DNA from: Muricoccus harenae | GTDB lineage: Bacteria; Pseudomonadota; Alphaproteobacteria; Acetobacterales; Acetobacteraceae | Direction of reading: 5' to 3' | Assembly: GCF_009848505.1 (NCBI RefSeq) | Contig: NZ_WWDL01000008.1 | Span: forward strand, 62,001-126,000 | Length of the DNA stretch: 64,000 nucleotides | Part shown: in pieces, positions 9,642-18,351 of the stretch | Layout of the letters: each line of letters begins with the position of its first letter | Numbering within the stretch: position 1 is the stretch's first letter | Program-made: the position numbers and the translations under genes | Notes under the pieces: model-generated | The model's database searches: none | The model's input: the letters and a program-made list of their open reading frames with translations, nothing else | What the model was told of the DNA's origin: nothing

Positions 9642-10112
9642 TCAGCGCCTGTTCCGTCCCTTCCCTGTATCATCCTCTCGTTGCAGCACCCGTTCGCTCA
9701 CCGTGGCGACCGTCTCCACGGTGAGCCGGTTCAGGTCGGAGCTCAGGCGCCTGGCATTCGGGCTCGCCGTGATCACGGCGCGGATTGAACCATCGGCCAG
9801 GGCGCGCCGCAGCGCCGTCGCGTCGAGGCCAGAGGCCAGGATCTGGGCCACGGCCTCCCGGTAGCGGGGTTCGGTCGTCTCCAGTTCCGCCCGCAGGGCC
9901 GCTTCCAGCCGCAGGCCCTCGGCATCGTCGCCTCCGCCGATCGCGGCGGTGGAGAGCTGCTGCAGGTCCGGCAGCGTGCCGCGATGCAGTGCCACGTATT
10001 CGCGCGCGAGGGTGAGGGTGGCTGCATTCTCCTGCGCATGGGCGGCCAGCGGCACCAAAGCGGAGAACAGGGCCGGAAGGATGCGGCGGCATAGGAGGGG
10101 CGTCTGGGCCAT
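9642..10112 (-). CDS. Small predicted periplasmic protein of unknown function
   Basis: 156 residues with a cleavable signal peptide (helix about 10-25, AHAQ at the end), then an alpha-helical Ala/Leu/Arg-rich body with no recognised motif. It ends convergent with rsmA. It starts 33 bases after the glpD stop on the same strand, so it may be the last gene of the phn-glpD operon, although nothing in the protein links it to that pathway. Codon choice matches its neighbours, which supports it being a real gene. Confidence 0.6.
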   Translation of the reverse strand: MAQTPLLCRRILPALFSALVPLAAHAQENAATLTLAREYVALHRGTLPDLQQLSTAAIGGGDDAEGLRLEAALRAELETTEPRYREAVAQILASGLDATALRRALADGSIRAVITASPNARRLSSDLNRLTVETVATVSERVLQREDDTGKGRNRR

Positions 10113-10145
10113 GCGCGCTTGATGCCGTGCCCCGGATGCTCCTGC

Positions 10146-11654
10146 CTAGCCCGCCGGCGCCATCTCCGCGAAGCGTGACGCGAAGGCCTCGCGCTCGGCC
10201 GGGGTCATGTGCAGCCCGCGCTTGGTGCGGCGCCACAGTACGTCATCCGGCTCCGCCACCCATTCGCGGGCTCGCATCCAGTCCAGCTCCCGCGCGGTGA
10301 TGCCACCGCCCAGGTCGCCGCCCATCGCGGCAACGGAGGTGGCCCCGTCGATCACCCGCTCCAACTCGCTGCCATGTGTGCGGATCAGCCGGTCCAGCAG
10401 GGGGCGGGGCAGCCAGGGATGGGCGCGGGCCATGCTCTCGGTGAAGGCGGCGCGCGAGAGCCCGCCGAGATCGCCGCCGGGAAGGGCGGCGCGGGCAGTC
10501 CAGGCGGCGCCCGGGCGGTCAAGGGCGCGGGTGATCTGCTCCGCGGCATCCTCCGCCAGGCGGCGATAGGTGGTGATCTTGCCGCCCAGCACGGAGAGCA
10601 GCGGCGCGCCCTGCGTGTCCAACTTCAGCGTGTAGTCACGGGTGACGGAGGAGGGATTGTCGGCCCCGTCATCATGCAGCGGGCGGACGCCGGAATAGGT
10701 CCAGACGACGTCGTCTGGCGTGACGGGCCTGCGGAACTGGCGGGAGACGGCCTGGCAGAGATAGGCGGCTTCCTCTGGCGTGCAGTGCGGGCGGCCCTGC
10801 GCAGGGTCGTGCGGCACGTCGGTGGTGCCGATGAGCGAGAATTCCTGCTCATAGGGAATGACGAAGATCACGCGGCGGTCGTCATTCTGGAGGATGTAGG
10901 CCTGCTCGCCCTTGTGCAGGGCGGGCACCACGATGTGGCTGCCGCGCACCAGCCGGACATTACCCTGCAGCTTCGTCCCGGTCGCATCCTGCGTGGAGAT
11001 CACCCAAGGGCCGGCGGCATTGGCGATGGCGCGGGCGCGCACCACCCGCTCGGTGCCGTCGGCGCCGCGGAGCGTGACAGTCCAGGCATCGGCAGCGCGG
11101 GAGGCCTTCACGAACTCGGTCCGCGTCAGCACGGTCGCGCCGCGGTCGGCGGCATCCCGCGCGTTCAGCAGGACGAGGCGGCTGTCCTCCACCCAGCAAT
11201 CCGAATAGGCGAAGCCGCGCGCGAATTCCGGCTGCTTCAGCGGCTCGCCCTGCGGCAGATGCGCGAGGTCGAGGGACTCGCTGGCCGGCAGCGACTTCCG
11301 CTTCGCCAGATGGTCGTACAGGAACAGGCCCGCGCGGATCATCCAGCGCGGCCGCATCTCCGGCCGGTGCGGCAGGACGAAGCGCATTGGCCAGACGATA
11401 TGCGGAGCGATGCCGAGCAGCACTTCGCGCTCCGCCAGCGCCTCCCGCACGAGGCGGAACTCGTACTGCTCCAGGTAGCGCAGACCGCCATGGATGAGCT
11501 TGGAGGAGGAGGAGGAGGTCGCCTCGGCGATGTCGCGCCGTTCCACCAGCATCACCGACAGGCCTCGGCCCACGGCGTCGCGCGCGATGCCGCAGCCATT
11601 CACGCCGCCGCCGATGACGAGGAGATCGACGCTGTCAGGAGTATTGATGTTCAT
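10146..11654 (-). CDS. glpD: Glycerol-3-phosphate dehydrogenase, FAD-dependent (aerobic)
   Basis: 502 residues. The N-terminal FAD-binding dinucleotide motif (VDLLVIGGGVNGCGIARDA) and the GlpD signature (SSSSSKLIHGGLRYLEQYEFRLV) are clear. Further on are the IGTTDVPHDP and YSGVRPL stretches and the C-terminal helical DAO_C domain. It oxidises sn-glycerol-3-phosphate to dihydroxyacetone phosphate at the inner membrane, feeding quinones. Its ATG overlaps the phnE2 stop (TGATG), so it is translationally coupled to the importer rather than to glpF/glpK, which are absent here. This placement is the key clue to what the transporter carries. Confidence 0.93.
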   Translation of the reverse strand: MNINTPDSVDLLVIGGGVNGCGIARDAVGRGLSVMLVERRDIAEATSSSSSKLIHGGLRYLEQYEFRLVREALAEREVLLGIAPHIVWPMRFVLPHRPEMRPRWMIRAGLFLYDHLAKRKSLPASESLDLAHLPQGEPLKQPEFARGFAYSDCWVEDSRLVLLNARDAADRGATVLTRTEFVKASRAADAWTVTLRGADGTERVVRARAIANAAGPWVISTQDATGTKLQGNVRLVRGSHIVVPALHKGEQAYILQNDDRRVIFVIPYEQEFSLIGTTDVPHDPAQGRPHCTPEEAAYLCQAVSRQFRRPVTPDDVVWTYSGVRPLHDDGADNPSSVTRDYTLKLDTQGAPLLSVLGGKITTYRRLAEDAAEQITRALDRPGAAWTARAALPGGDLGGLSRAAFTESMARAHPWLPRPLLDRLIRTHGSELERVIDGATSVAAMGGDLGGGITARELDWMRAREWVAEPDDVLWRRTKRGLHMTPAEREAFASRFAEMAPAG

Positions 11655-12475
11655 CAGAGAAGCCTTGCCCGCACGCGGGTCACGACGATTTCGGCGATCA
11701 GCACGACGGCCAGGATCGCAAGGAGGATGGTCGCCACCTGGTCCCATTGGAAGAAGTTGATCGCATCCTCCAGCACCACCCCGATGCCGCCCGCGCCTAC
11801 CAGACCCAGCACGGCGCTCTCGCGCACATTGATGTCCCAGCGAAACAGTGCGACGCCCCAGAAGGCCGGGCGGATCTGCGGCCATACGGCCTTGAGCATC
11901 TCCGCGCCCCAGGGGGCGCCGGCGGCGCGCAGCGCCTCGCGCGGGCCGGCGTTCATCTCCTCCAGCGCCTCGGCCAGCAGCTTGCCGACGAAGCCGATGG
12001 AGCGGAAGGCGATGGCAAACACGCCGGCCGCCGCGCCCGGTCCGAAGACCGCCACGAAGATCAGCGCCCAGACCAGCGAATTCACCGAGCGCGAGGCCAC
12101 CAGCCCCACCTGCGCCAGCGCGTTCAGCGCCGGGAAGCGGCAGATGTTGCGAGCGGCCAGCAGCGCCAGCGGGATCGCCATGATGAAGCCGAAGAAGGTT
12201 CCCAGCGTCGCGATGTGCAGCGTTTCGATCAGCGCGCCATGGACGGTGGTGCCGTAATAGGTGATGTCCGGCGGCCACATCCGCAGCAGCAGATCGCCCA
12301 TTTGCTCCGGCGCATCGGCCAGGAACTCGGGGATGATGTCGATCGTGCGCACCGCCCAGACCACGGCGGCGGTGACGATGAGGAACATCACCCATCGCGT
12401 CAGGCGCTCGGCCGGCGTGTGGCGGATCCATTCGCGGCGCAGCGGCGCCAGCGTATCTCCCGTGGTCGCGCTCAT
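11654..12475 (-). CDS. phnE: Phosphonate-type ABC transporter permease (second PhnE)
   Basis: 273 residues with six predicted helices. It carries the PhnE-type EAA loop (EALEEMNAGPREALRAAGAP) and the conserved SAVLGLVGAGGIG near the C-terminus. It forms the channel with the adjacent paralogue. The start ATG overlaps the upstream permease stop (ATGA), and its own stop overlaps the glpD start. The N-terminal 25 residues are soluble and charged. Specificity within the PhnCDE family (phosphonates, phosphite, organophosphate esters) cannot be read from the permease. Confidence 0.9.
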   Translation of the reverse strand: MSATTGDTLAPLRREWIRHTPAERLTRWVMFLIVTAAVVWAVRTIDIIPEFLADAPEQMGDLLLRMWPPDITYYGTTVHGALIETLHIATLGTFFGFIMAIPLALLAARNICRFPALNALAQVGLVASRSVNSLVWALIFVAVFGPGAAAGVFAIAFRSIGFVGKLLAEALEEMNAGPREALRAAGAPWGAEMLKAVWPQIRPAFWGVALFRWDINVRESAVLGLVGAGGIGVVLEDAINFFQWDQVATILLAILAVVLIAEIVVTRVRARLL

Positions 12476-13272
12476 CGCATGGTCGCCCGGATGCGGCCGG
12501 AGACGAGCTCGGCCAGGAGGATGAGGGCGATGATCGCGATCAGGATCGCCGAGACGAAGTCGTAGTCGAAACGCTTGAAGGCCGCGAAGAGCGTGCCGCC
12601 GATGCCGCCGGCGCCAACGACGCCGACCAGGGTCGAGTTCCGCAGGTTGCTGTCGAGCTGGTAGAGGCCGAAGCCGACGAAGCGCGAGGCCACCTGGGGC
12701 AATACGGCATAGATCAGCACCGCCATGGGGGAGGCGCCGGTCGAGCGCACGGCCTCTACCTGCTTCATGGAGATCTCCTCCACCGCCTCCGCGAAGAGCT
12801 TCGCCACGAAGCCGATGGAGGCGACGATCAGCGCGGCCACGCCGGCCAGCGCGCCGAAGCCCAGCGCCTTCACGAACAGGATCGCGACGATGACATAGTG
12901 CAGGCTGCGGCACACGGCGATGAGGGCGCGCACCGGGCCGGAGATCCACCATGGCGCGATGTTGCGCGCGGCCATCAGCCCGAGCGGGAGAGAGAGGATG
13001 ATGCCTGCGAAGGTCGCGAGCACCGCGATCTGGATGCTCTCGAGCATTCCTTCCACCAGCAGCTCCCAGCGCTCGAAGTTCGGCGGGAACATGCGCGCGA
13101 GGAAGCGTCCGCCTTCTCCCAGCCCGCTGACGAAGCGTCCGAGTCCAAGATCGAGCTGCGAGGCCGCATAGACGAGGTAGGCGATGAGCAGCACGCCGAA
13201 GATCCGCATGCCCCAATCGGGGGCGAAGGGCGCGCGGCGCTCCGCGGGGGCGGGAAGGGTGCTGTCGCTCAC
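12472..13272 (-). CDS. phnE: Phosphonate-type ABC transporter permease (first PhnE)
   Basis: 266 residues, a paralogue of the next gene. It has the EAA loop [20 protein letters not shown] and the [18 protein letters not shown] signature. Predicted six-helix permease; the pair probably makes a heterodimeric channel driven by PhnC. GTG start overlapping the phnC stop (GTGA). Tandem, diverged phnE genes are known in several phn-type operons, so the duplication alone is not unusual. Confidence 0.9.
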   Translation of the reverse strand: MSDSTLPAPAERRAPFAPDWGMRIFGVLLIAYLVYAASQLDLGLGRFVSGLGEGGRFLARMFPPNFERWELLVEGMLESIQIAVLATFAGIILSLPLGLMAARNIAPWWISGPVRALIAVCRSLHYVIVAILFVKALGFGALAGVAALIVASIGFVAKLFAEAVEEISMKQVEAVRSTGASPMAVLIYAVLPQVASRFVGFGLYQLDSNLRNSTLVGVVGAGGIGGTLFAAFKRFDYDFVSAILIAIIALILLAELVSGRIRATMR

Positions 13273-14036
13273 AGCCAGTCCTCGCCCCCGTAGATCTGGC
13301 GCAGATGGCTGTCTTCCAGATCCTCTGGCGGGCCGTCGAAGACGATGGCGCCGTTGGACATGCCGACGATGCGCTTGGCGTAGCGCTTCGCCAGAGCGAC
13401 ATTGTGGATGTTGATGATGACCGGCACGCCTTCGGCCGCCGCCAGCCTGGTCAGCATCTCCAGCACCTCCACCGAGGTGCGGGGATCGAGCGAGGAGGTC
13501 GGCTCATCCGCGAGCAGAAGGTCCGGCCGCTGCATCAGGGCGCGGGCGATGCCCACGCGCTGCCGCTGGCCGCCCGAAAGTGCATCGGCCCGGCGCGTGG
13601 CATGTTCCGGCAGGCCCACGGCGTCGAGCAGCGCAAAGGCGCGGGCGATGTCCTGCTCCGGATACTTGCGCAGCCAGGCGCGCCAGAGCGGTACATAGCC
13701 GAGGCGCCCGCAGAGCACGTTCTCCATGACGGAGAGACGCTCCACAAGGTTGTACTCCTGGAACACCATGCCGATCCGCCGGCGGGCGAGCCGCAAGGCC
13801 CGCCCGCGCAGCTTCGCGACATCGATGCTGCCCTCGGCACCCGTCAGCCGGATCTCGCCCTTGGTGGGCTCGACCAGCCGGTTGATGCAACGGAGCAGCG
13901 TGGACTTGCCGGTGCCGGAGGGGCCGATGATGGCCGTGATCCCCTCCGCGCCGATCGACAGGTCCAGGTTCCGCAGCACCGGCTTGCCGGCCACGTACTC
14001 CTTGGTGAGCCCGCGGATGTCGAGCGCGGCGCTCAC
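13269..14036 (-). CDS. phnC: Phosphonate-type ABC transporter ATP-binding protein
   Basis: 255 residues with intact ATPase motifs: Walker [10 protein letters not shown] (about 38-46), Q-loop [17 protein letters not shown] (typical of PhnC), signature [15 protein letters not shown], Walker [14 protein letters not shown] and switch His in NIHNVALA. It energises the two PhnE permeases. Start GTG 14036 overlaps the phnD stop; the open frame further upstream reads over phnD in another frame and is not coding. All catalytic residues are present. Confidence 0.93.
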   Translation of the reverse strand: MSAALDIRGLTKEYVAGKPVLRNLDLSIGAEGITAIIGPSGTGKSTLLRCINRLVEPTKGEIRLTGAEGSIDVAKLRGRALRLARRRIGMVFQEYNLVERLSVMENVLCGRLGYVPLWRAWLRKYPEQDIARAFALLDAVGLPEHATRRADALSGGQRQRVGIARALMQRPDLLLADEPTSSLDPRTSVEVLEMLTRLAAAEGVPVIINIHNVALAKRYAKRIVGMSNGAIVFDGPPEDLEDSHLRQIYGGEDWL

Positions 14037-15139
14037 GGCTTGGCCGCCGGCGCAGTGCCACCGGCCTGCGGAACGGCATGCACGCCGCCGCTCTGCGTCT
14101 GCGTGCGGGCGGCGTTGCGGCGCGCCTCGGCCTCCAGCTCGCGCCGGCTCTCGGCATCGAAGGCTGCGCGGTTGTAGGGGGCGTTCACCGCATCGGCCAC
14201 GGCGCGCACCGGGGCCCATTGCTCGGCATAGGTCGCGGGCCAGAAGCGGTCATTGCCGCCCAGGTCGCGCGCCATCGCCTCGGGGAAGCGGTAGGACATG
14301 AAGCACTGCTTGATCTTCTCTTGCAGCTCCGGCTTCAGGTCATGCGCCAGGGCGAAGGAGGAGGTGGGAAAGGGATCGCTCTGCCAGAGAACGCGGAAGT
14401 TCTCGGCCTTCACCTGTCCGCGCGCGACCATGCGGGAATAGACATCGGAGGCCACCGGCGCCGCGTCGTAGTCGCCCGCGTTCACGCCCATGACGCTGCG
14501 GTCATGTCCGCCGGAATAGAGCACGCGGTAATCCTCGTCCGGCTTCAGCCCCAGTCCCGGGAAGAAGGCGCGCGGGGCGAGGTTGCCAGAGTTGGAGGTG
14601 GCGGAAGTATGCGCCACGCGCTTGCCCTTGAGGTCTGCCAGCGTCTGGATGTTGCTGTCGGCACGCACCAGCATCACCACACGGTAGCTCTCGAAGCCCT
14701 CTGGCCCGCCCTTCACGGCGAAGGGGACGGCGCCCGCCAGGTTCACCGCGAAGGCGGTGGGGCCGGTGGAGAAGCCCGCGACATGCAGGCGGCCGGACCG
14801 CATGGCCTCGACCTGCGCCGCATTGCTCGTCACCTGGAAGTACACGGTGCGCTTTCCGGTGCAGCGTGTCAGGTGATCGACGAAGGGGCGGAACTGGCTG
14901 GCGTAGAGGGCCGGGTCCTCGACGGGGGTGTAGGTGAAGACAAGCGTCGAGGGATCGCGCTGGCGTGACGCATCCGGCGTATCCGCGACCATGTCATGGT
15001 TGTTGTCGCAATAGCTCTCGTCCAGCGCACCACGGAAGCAGGCGCCATCGGTTGGCTGGGCGGGCGTCTGGGCGGCGGCGGGCAGGGCGATCAGGCCCAG
15101 GATCCCAGCCGGGATCGTGGCCAGAAGCAGGTTCCTCAT
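14033..15139 (-). CDS. phnD: Phosphonate-type ABC transporter substrate-binding protein (operon copy)
   Basis: 368 residues with a signal peptide ending at AAAQ. The body is a PhnD-type periplasmic binding fold: [64 protein letters not shown] and [22 protein letters not shown]. An N-terminal Cys-containing insert ([17 protein letters not shown]) and a Q/A/P-rich 40-residue C-terminal tail are extra relative to canonical PhnD. It delivers ligand to PhnCE. Its start overlaps the HAD gene stop by four bases. Confidence 0.88.
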   Translation of the reverse strand: MRNLLLATIPAGILGLIALPAAAQTPAQPTDGACFRGALDESYCDNNHDMVADTPDASRQRDPSTLVFTYTPVEDPALYASQFRPFVDHLTRCTGKRTVYFQVTSNAAQVEAMRSGRLHVAGFSTGPTAFAVNLAGAVPFAVKGGPEGFESYRVVMLVRADSNIQTLADLKGKRVAHTSATSNSGNLAPRAFFPGLGLKPDEDYRVLYSGGHDRSVMGVNAGDYDAAPVASDVYSRMVARGQVKAENFRVLWQSDPFPTSSFALAHDLKPELQEKIKQCFMSYRFPEAMARDLGGNDRFWPATYAEQWAPVRAVADAVNAPYNRAAFDAESRRELEAEARRNAARTQTQSGGVHAVPQAGGTAPAAKP

Positions 15140-15975
15140 GCGGCGTTCTCCTCCATGTTGTTGTTGGCGCGTGCGGCCAGAAGCGCCGCCGCGAATTCCG
15201 CGAAGCCGCGCCCGCCGGGCGCTTGCGTGACATAGGCGGGAGCGGCCGCAATCCTGCTCAGATGGGGCAGCACATTGGCAACTCCCACAGAGAAGGGGAT
15301 GGCGGCGAAGAGCGGCGCGTCATTCGGACTGTCGCCCAGGAAGGCGACCTGGCCGATCACGCTCTCCAGCGGCGCGATGCGCGTGGCGAAGAGGGATTCG
15401 ATCCCGGCCCGCTTATCCCAGTCGCCGAACCAGGCGTTCACATGGATGGAGGAGACCTTGGCCTGCGCTCCGCCTGCCTCGAACACCGCCGCGATGCGCG
15501 CGGCATCCTCCAGCGGCAGCGGGCCCGCATCCTCGGCGAAGTCCACGGCGGCATCGAACAGGCGGAAGGGCTGGTCGGAGGCGATGCGCGTGCCCGGCAC
15601 GGCGGCCATGGCCTTATCGGCCAGGGCCATCAGCCGGGCGCGGCCGGCCAGCCGCGTGGCCTCGTCCTGCGCCTGCCAGCGGATCATGCGGCGCGCCACG
15701 CGGTCCTCAGCGTACCACAGCGCGCCATTCTCCCCGACCACGGCGGCCACTGGCCATTGCCGCGCGATGGCGTCGCACCAGCCAGCCGGGCGGCCCGTCA
15801 CGGGGATCACCGACAGTCCCGCTTCCGCCAGCGATTCCATTGCCGAATAGGCGAGGGCGGGCAGGCGGCCCTCCTCGGTCAGCGTGTCATCGATGTCCGT
15901 GAGCACGAAGCGCAGCGCGGCCAGGCGCGCGGGCGGCGCGGCGCTCAAGGGCTCCGGGGTAGGAGTCTGGGCCAA
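15136..15975 (-). CDS. HAD-superfamily phosphatase (HAD-IIB type)
   Basis: About 279 residues from the proposed TTG at 15975. HAD motif I is LTDIDDTLT (Asp nucleophile and general acid), motif II is VTGRPAGW and motif IV is GDSPNDAPLF. The layout resembles the IIB cap group that includes mannosyl-3-phosphoglycerate phosphatase-like proteins. A cytoplasmic small-molecule phosphatase is likely. Within the operon it could dephosphorylate or trim the imported phosphorylated compound before GlpD acts. TTG is chosen because GTGGAGG lies seven bases upstream; no ATG exists near the N-terminus. That ribosome-binding site lies inside a perfect hairpin. Confidence 0.82.
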   Translation of the reverse strand: MAQTPTPEPLSAAPPARLAALRFVLTDIDDTLTEEGRLPALAYSAMESLAEAGLSVIPVTGRPAGWCDAIARQWPVAAVVGENGALWYAEDRVARRMIRWQAQDEATRLAGRARLMALADKAMAAVPGTRIASDQPFRLFDAAVDFAEDAGPLPLEDAARIAAVFEAGGAQAKVSSIHVNAWFGDWDKRAGIESLFATRIAPLESVIGQVAFLGDSPNDAPLFAAIPFSVGVANVLPHLSRIAAAPAYVTQAPGGRGFAEFAAALLAARANNNMEENAA

Positions 15976-15982
15976 GTTTGTT

Positions 15983-16001
15983 CCTCCACTTAATGTGGAG
16001 G
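15983..16001 (-). promoter_or_regulatory. Hairpin sequestering the ribosome-binding site of the HAD gene
   Basis: On the minus strand the leader reads CCTCCACATTAAGTGGAGG: a perfect 7-bp stem with a 5-base loop. Its 3' arm is the GTGGAGG ribosome-binding site, seven bases before the TTG start. The structure would block initiation when formed. The 5' arm motif CCTCCACATT also occurs 20 bases upstream, so an alternative pairing is possible. Alternatively this is a DNA operator for the adjacent DeoR-family protein. Confidence 0.55.
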
Positions 16002-16022
16002 ATGCCACTCTCAATGTGGAGG
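15993..16022. repeat. Direct repeat AATGTGGAGG, two copies 20 bp apart
   Basis: The 10-mer AATGTGGAGG occurs at 15993-16002 except for the last base context and again at 16013-16022, with starts exactly 20 bp (about two helical turns) apart, in the 48-bp gap between the deoR-type gene and the HAD gene. Copy one is part of the palindrome at 15983-16001. In-phase repeats suit binding by an oligomeric DeoR-family repressor. Confidence 0.5.
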
Positions 16023-16023
16023 G

Positions 16024-16815
16024 TCAAACATCTTTCGCGATATGGATGGCCACTCCGGCCCGTTCCAAAGCGGCCGCCAGGGGAGCGGGCGGGGCGGCAT
16101 CCGTCACCAGGTCGGTCAGGGCGGACAGCTCCGCTACGCGCTCCAGGTAGCCGCGCCCGAACTTGCCGGAATCGAGCAGCAGCATCCGCCGCGGCGCCCG
16201 TTCCAGCATGGCACGCTTCACCCAGGCGGCGCGGCTCTCAGCATCGGTCAGCCCCTCCACAGTGAGGCCGGAGGCGCCGATCAGCGCCACATCCGCGCTG
16301 AAGCGGCGCAGGAAGGCCTGGGTCTCCGCGCCATAGAGGGCGCGCTCGACCGCATAGAACTCGCCCGGTGCCACCAGCACCCGCAGCGCCGGCGTCTCCC
16401 CGGCAATGGAGACGGCGGGGAGGCTGTTGGTGATCAGCGTCGCGGGCACCCCGCGCAGGGTGAGGGCACTGACGAAGCGGGCGGTGGTGCTGCCGGCATC
16501 CACCATCAGCACCGCGCCTGGCTCCACCAGCGCCGCGGCTGCGGCGCCGATGCGCGCGCGCTCTGCGCCGGCCATGGCCTCGCGGGCCGTGAAGTCCGGC
16601 TGCACCCCGGCATGGGTGACGGAAGCCCCACCATAGGTGCGCCGCACGGCGCCCTTGGCCGAAAGCTCCTCGATGTCCCGCCGGACCGTCTCGCCCGAGA
16701 CGCCGAATCGCGCCGCCAGGGCGCTGATCCGCACCGTGGGGTCCGTGTTCAGCGCCTGGAGGATGGCGGCGTGCCGCGCTTCCTTCCCCGGCGCGCCTTC
16801 CTGACGCCTTGCCAT
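16024..16815 (-). CDS. DeoR/GlpR-family transcriptional repressor
   Basis: 263 residues. N-terminal DeoR helix-turn-helix: RHAAILQALNTDPTVRISAL then FGVSGETVRRDIEEL with the following GAVRRTYGGA wing. C-terminal DeoRC sugar-phosphate sensor domain with VMVDAGSTT-like (VLMVDAGSTTARF), LITNSLPAV and LIGASGLT motifs. Relatives such as GlpR sense phosphorylated sugars or glycerol-3-phosphate. It is the first gene of the minus-strand run into HAD-phnDCEE-glpD, 48 bases before the HAD start, and likely controls that operon. The effector is inferred, not seen. Confidence 0.88.
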   Translation of the reverse strand: MARRQEGAPGKEARHAAILQALNTDPTVRISALAARFGVSGETVRRDIEELSAKGAVRRTYGGASVTHAGVQPDFTAREAMAGAERARIGAAAAALVEPGAVLMVDAGSTTARFVSALTLRGVPATLITNSLPAVSIAGETPALRVLVAPGEFYAVERALYGAETQAFLRRFSADVALIGASGLTVEGLTDAESRAAWVKRAMLERAPRRMLLLDSGKFGRGYLERVAELSALTDLVTDAAPPAPLAAALERAGVAIHIAKDV

Positions 16816-16922
16816 GGCGGCAAGGTGATCGGGCGGCGCCGGGCGCGCAACTGGGCGCCCCCTTGGCCGTGGCCCGCGGCGCGTGACAGGCTGGCGCGGA
16901 ATCCCGAATGCCGGAGCCGCCC

Positions 16923-17927
16923 ATGATCCGCCGCCGCCACCTGGTCGCCGCCGGGGCCCTGCTGCCGCTGGCCGCACGCGGCCAGGGAAGTGCCCAGGGA
17001 AGTACTCAGGGAAGCATCCAGGGAAGGGGCCAGCCGGCGCGCCCGATGCCGGCGCCGGGCCGGCGCGACTGGGCGGCGCAGGTGCCGCAGCTCCGCCTCG
17101 GGGTGCTGGGCGGCGAATCGGAGAGCGACCGGCTCGGCCGCTACGACGCCTATCGCAAGCTGTTCGAGGACACCTTCGGCATCCCCACCCGCATGTTCTT
17201 CGCCAGCGACTATTCCGGTGTCCAGCAGGCCTTCGCCGCGAAGCAGCTGGAGATCGCCAACATGTCACCTGCCGCCTATGCCGGCGTCTGGCTGGACACG
17301 AATGGAGGCGTGGAGCCGATCCTGGTGACTCAGGAGCCGGATGGCAGCACGAGTTATGTCGCGCTGATGTATGTGCGCGCCGATTCCGGCATCACGAGGC
17401 TGGAGGAGATGCGCGGCAAGGCCATGGCCTGGTCCGATCCCAACTCAGCCTCCGGCTACCTCATCCCCCGCGCCGAGCTTCGCGCGGCGGGCATCGCGCC
17501 CGAGACCTTCTTCGGCCGCACCGGCTTCGCCGGTGGGCATGACCAGGCGCTCGTCGCCGTGCTGCAGAAGCAATATGACGCGGGGGTCTGCTGGTCCTCG
17601 GGCCAGGGTGACGAAAGCAAGGGCTACTCCCGCGGCGTGCTGACGGCGGCCGTGGAGAAGGGGCTGCTGAACATGCGCGACATCCGGATCATCTGGCGCT
17701 CCCGCCCGATCCAGAATGGCCCCGTCGTCGTGCGTGCCGACCTGCCGGCTTCCTTCAAGCAGGACATGGTGGACTTCCACCTCGCTTTGCCCGCCGCCCA
17801 TCCCGAGATCCACAAGGCGGTGGAGCGCGGCAGCGCTATCGGCTGGGTGCCCACGAAGCATGAGGACTACGCCGTGTTCGTGGACATGCGCCGCGCCGAG
17901 GCGGTGGAGCGCCGCCGGCGGAACTGA
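16923..17927 (+). CDS. Second PhnD-type substrate-binding protein
   Basis: 334 residues with a twin-arginine-like start (MIRRRHLVAAGALLPLAARG). After a repeat-rich linker comes a PhnD fold: LRLGVLGGESESDRLGRYDAYRKLFE, YSGVQQAFAAKQLEIANMSPAAYAG, MRGKAMAWSDPNSASGYLIPR and GFAGGHDQALVAVLQKQYDAGV. It is closer to canonical phosphonate/phosphite receptors than the operon copy. It is transcribed divergently from the deoR-type gene with a 107-base shared gap and has no permease of its own, so it probably feeds the phnCEE channel below. Confidence 0.87.
   Translation: MIRRRHLVAAGALLPLAARGQGSAQGSTQGSIQGRGQPARPMPAPGRRDWAAQVPQLRLGVLGGESESDRLGRYDAYRKLFEDTFGIPTRMFFASDYSGVQQAFAAKQLEIANMSPAAYAGVWLDTNGGVEPILVTQEPDGSTSYVALMYVRADSGITRLEEMRGKAMAWSDPNSASGYLIPRAELRAAGIAPETFFGRTGFAGGHDQALVAVLQKQYDAGVCWSSGQGDESKGYSRGVLTAAVEKGLLNMRDIRIIWRSRPIQNGPVVVRADLPASFKQDMVDFHLALPAAHPEIHKAVERGSAIGWVPTKHEDYAVFVDMRRAEAVERRRRN
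16983..17026 (+). repeat. Four tandem 12-bp repeats in the second phnD-like gene
   Basis: CAGGGAAG recurs at 16983, 16995, 17007 and 17019, a strict 12-bp period. In protein it gives QGSAQGSTQGSIQGRGQ between the signal peptide and the mature domain. Such near-identical short units expand and contract by slippage, so copy number may vary between strains. It looks like a flexible linker. Confidence 0.8.
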
Positions 17928-17973
17928 GCCGGCCCGCGGCGGAGCGGACCGACCGCAGTGCGTCTGCCTCGCC

Positions 17974-18240
17974 TCAGCGACCCGCGCGGGCCCGGGCGAT
18001 CAGGCGGTCGTAAGTCGCGCAGGTCGCATCGGATGTGGGCTGGAGCAGGAGCGCCTGCATCTCGCCAGCGATGGTTTCCGTGAGCGCAGGATTGCGCGAC
18101 ATGAGCGGCCCCATGAGGTTTGAGAGTTCCGTCATCTTGGCCATCGCCTGCTCGTCCGTGCAGGCGGCCATGGCTGCGCCGCTGAGGCCGACGCCCAGGG
18201 CGAGCGTAGCCATCCGAAGAATATGAAGCATGGTCATCAT
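17974..18240 (-). CDS. Small secreted protein of unknown function
   Basis: 88 residues from ATG 18240 (other ATGs at 18237 and 18231). A signal peptide (LRMATLALGVGLSGAAMAA) precedes a short mature part with two cysteines (ACTDEQ and DATCATYD) that could pair, and a helical stretch MTELSNLMGPLMSRNPALTETIAGEM. No family recognised. The signal peptide plus Cys pair favour a genuine periplasmic protein. Confidence 0.55.
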   Translation of the reverse strand: MMTMLHILRMATLALGVGLSGAAMAACTDEQAMAKMTELSNLMGPLMSRNPALTETIAGEMQALLLQPTSDATCATYDRLIARARAGR

Positions 18241-18351
18241 GGCGCTTTCATTGGACGTGAGGGTGCGAGGACTGCCGTGCAGCCGCACGAGCCGCTCCGC
18301 CGTTTGGTTTGACTCGGAGAGTGAAGTTGAGGTCTGCGGTGTTGCCGGAAA

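Noticed and set aside
11654-13402. 582-codon frame suggesting a fused double permease
   Set aside because: The first half reads through phnE1 in the wrong phase; the true phnE2 begins at 12475 with a clean ATGA overlap.
16870-16895. Possible Pho box (CTGTCAC half-site) between deoR and the second phnD
   Set aside because: Only one half-site is present; the partner repeat 11 bases away does not match, so PhoB control is not supported.
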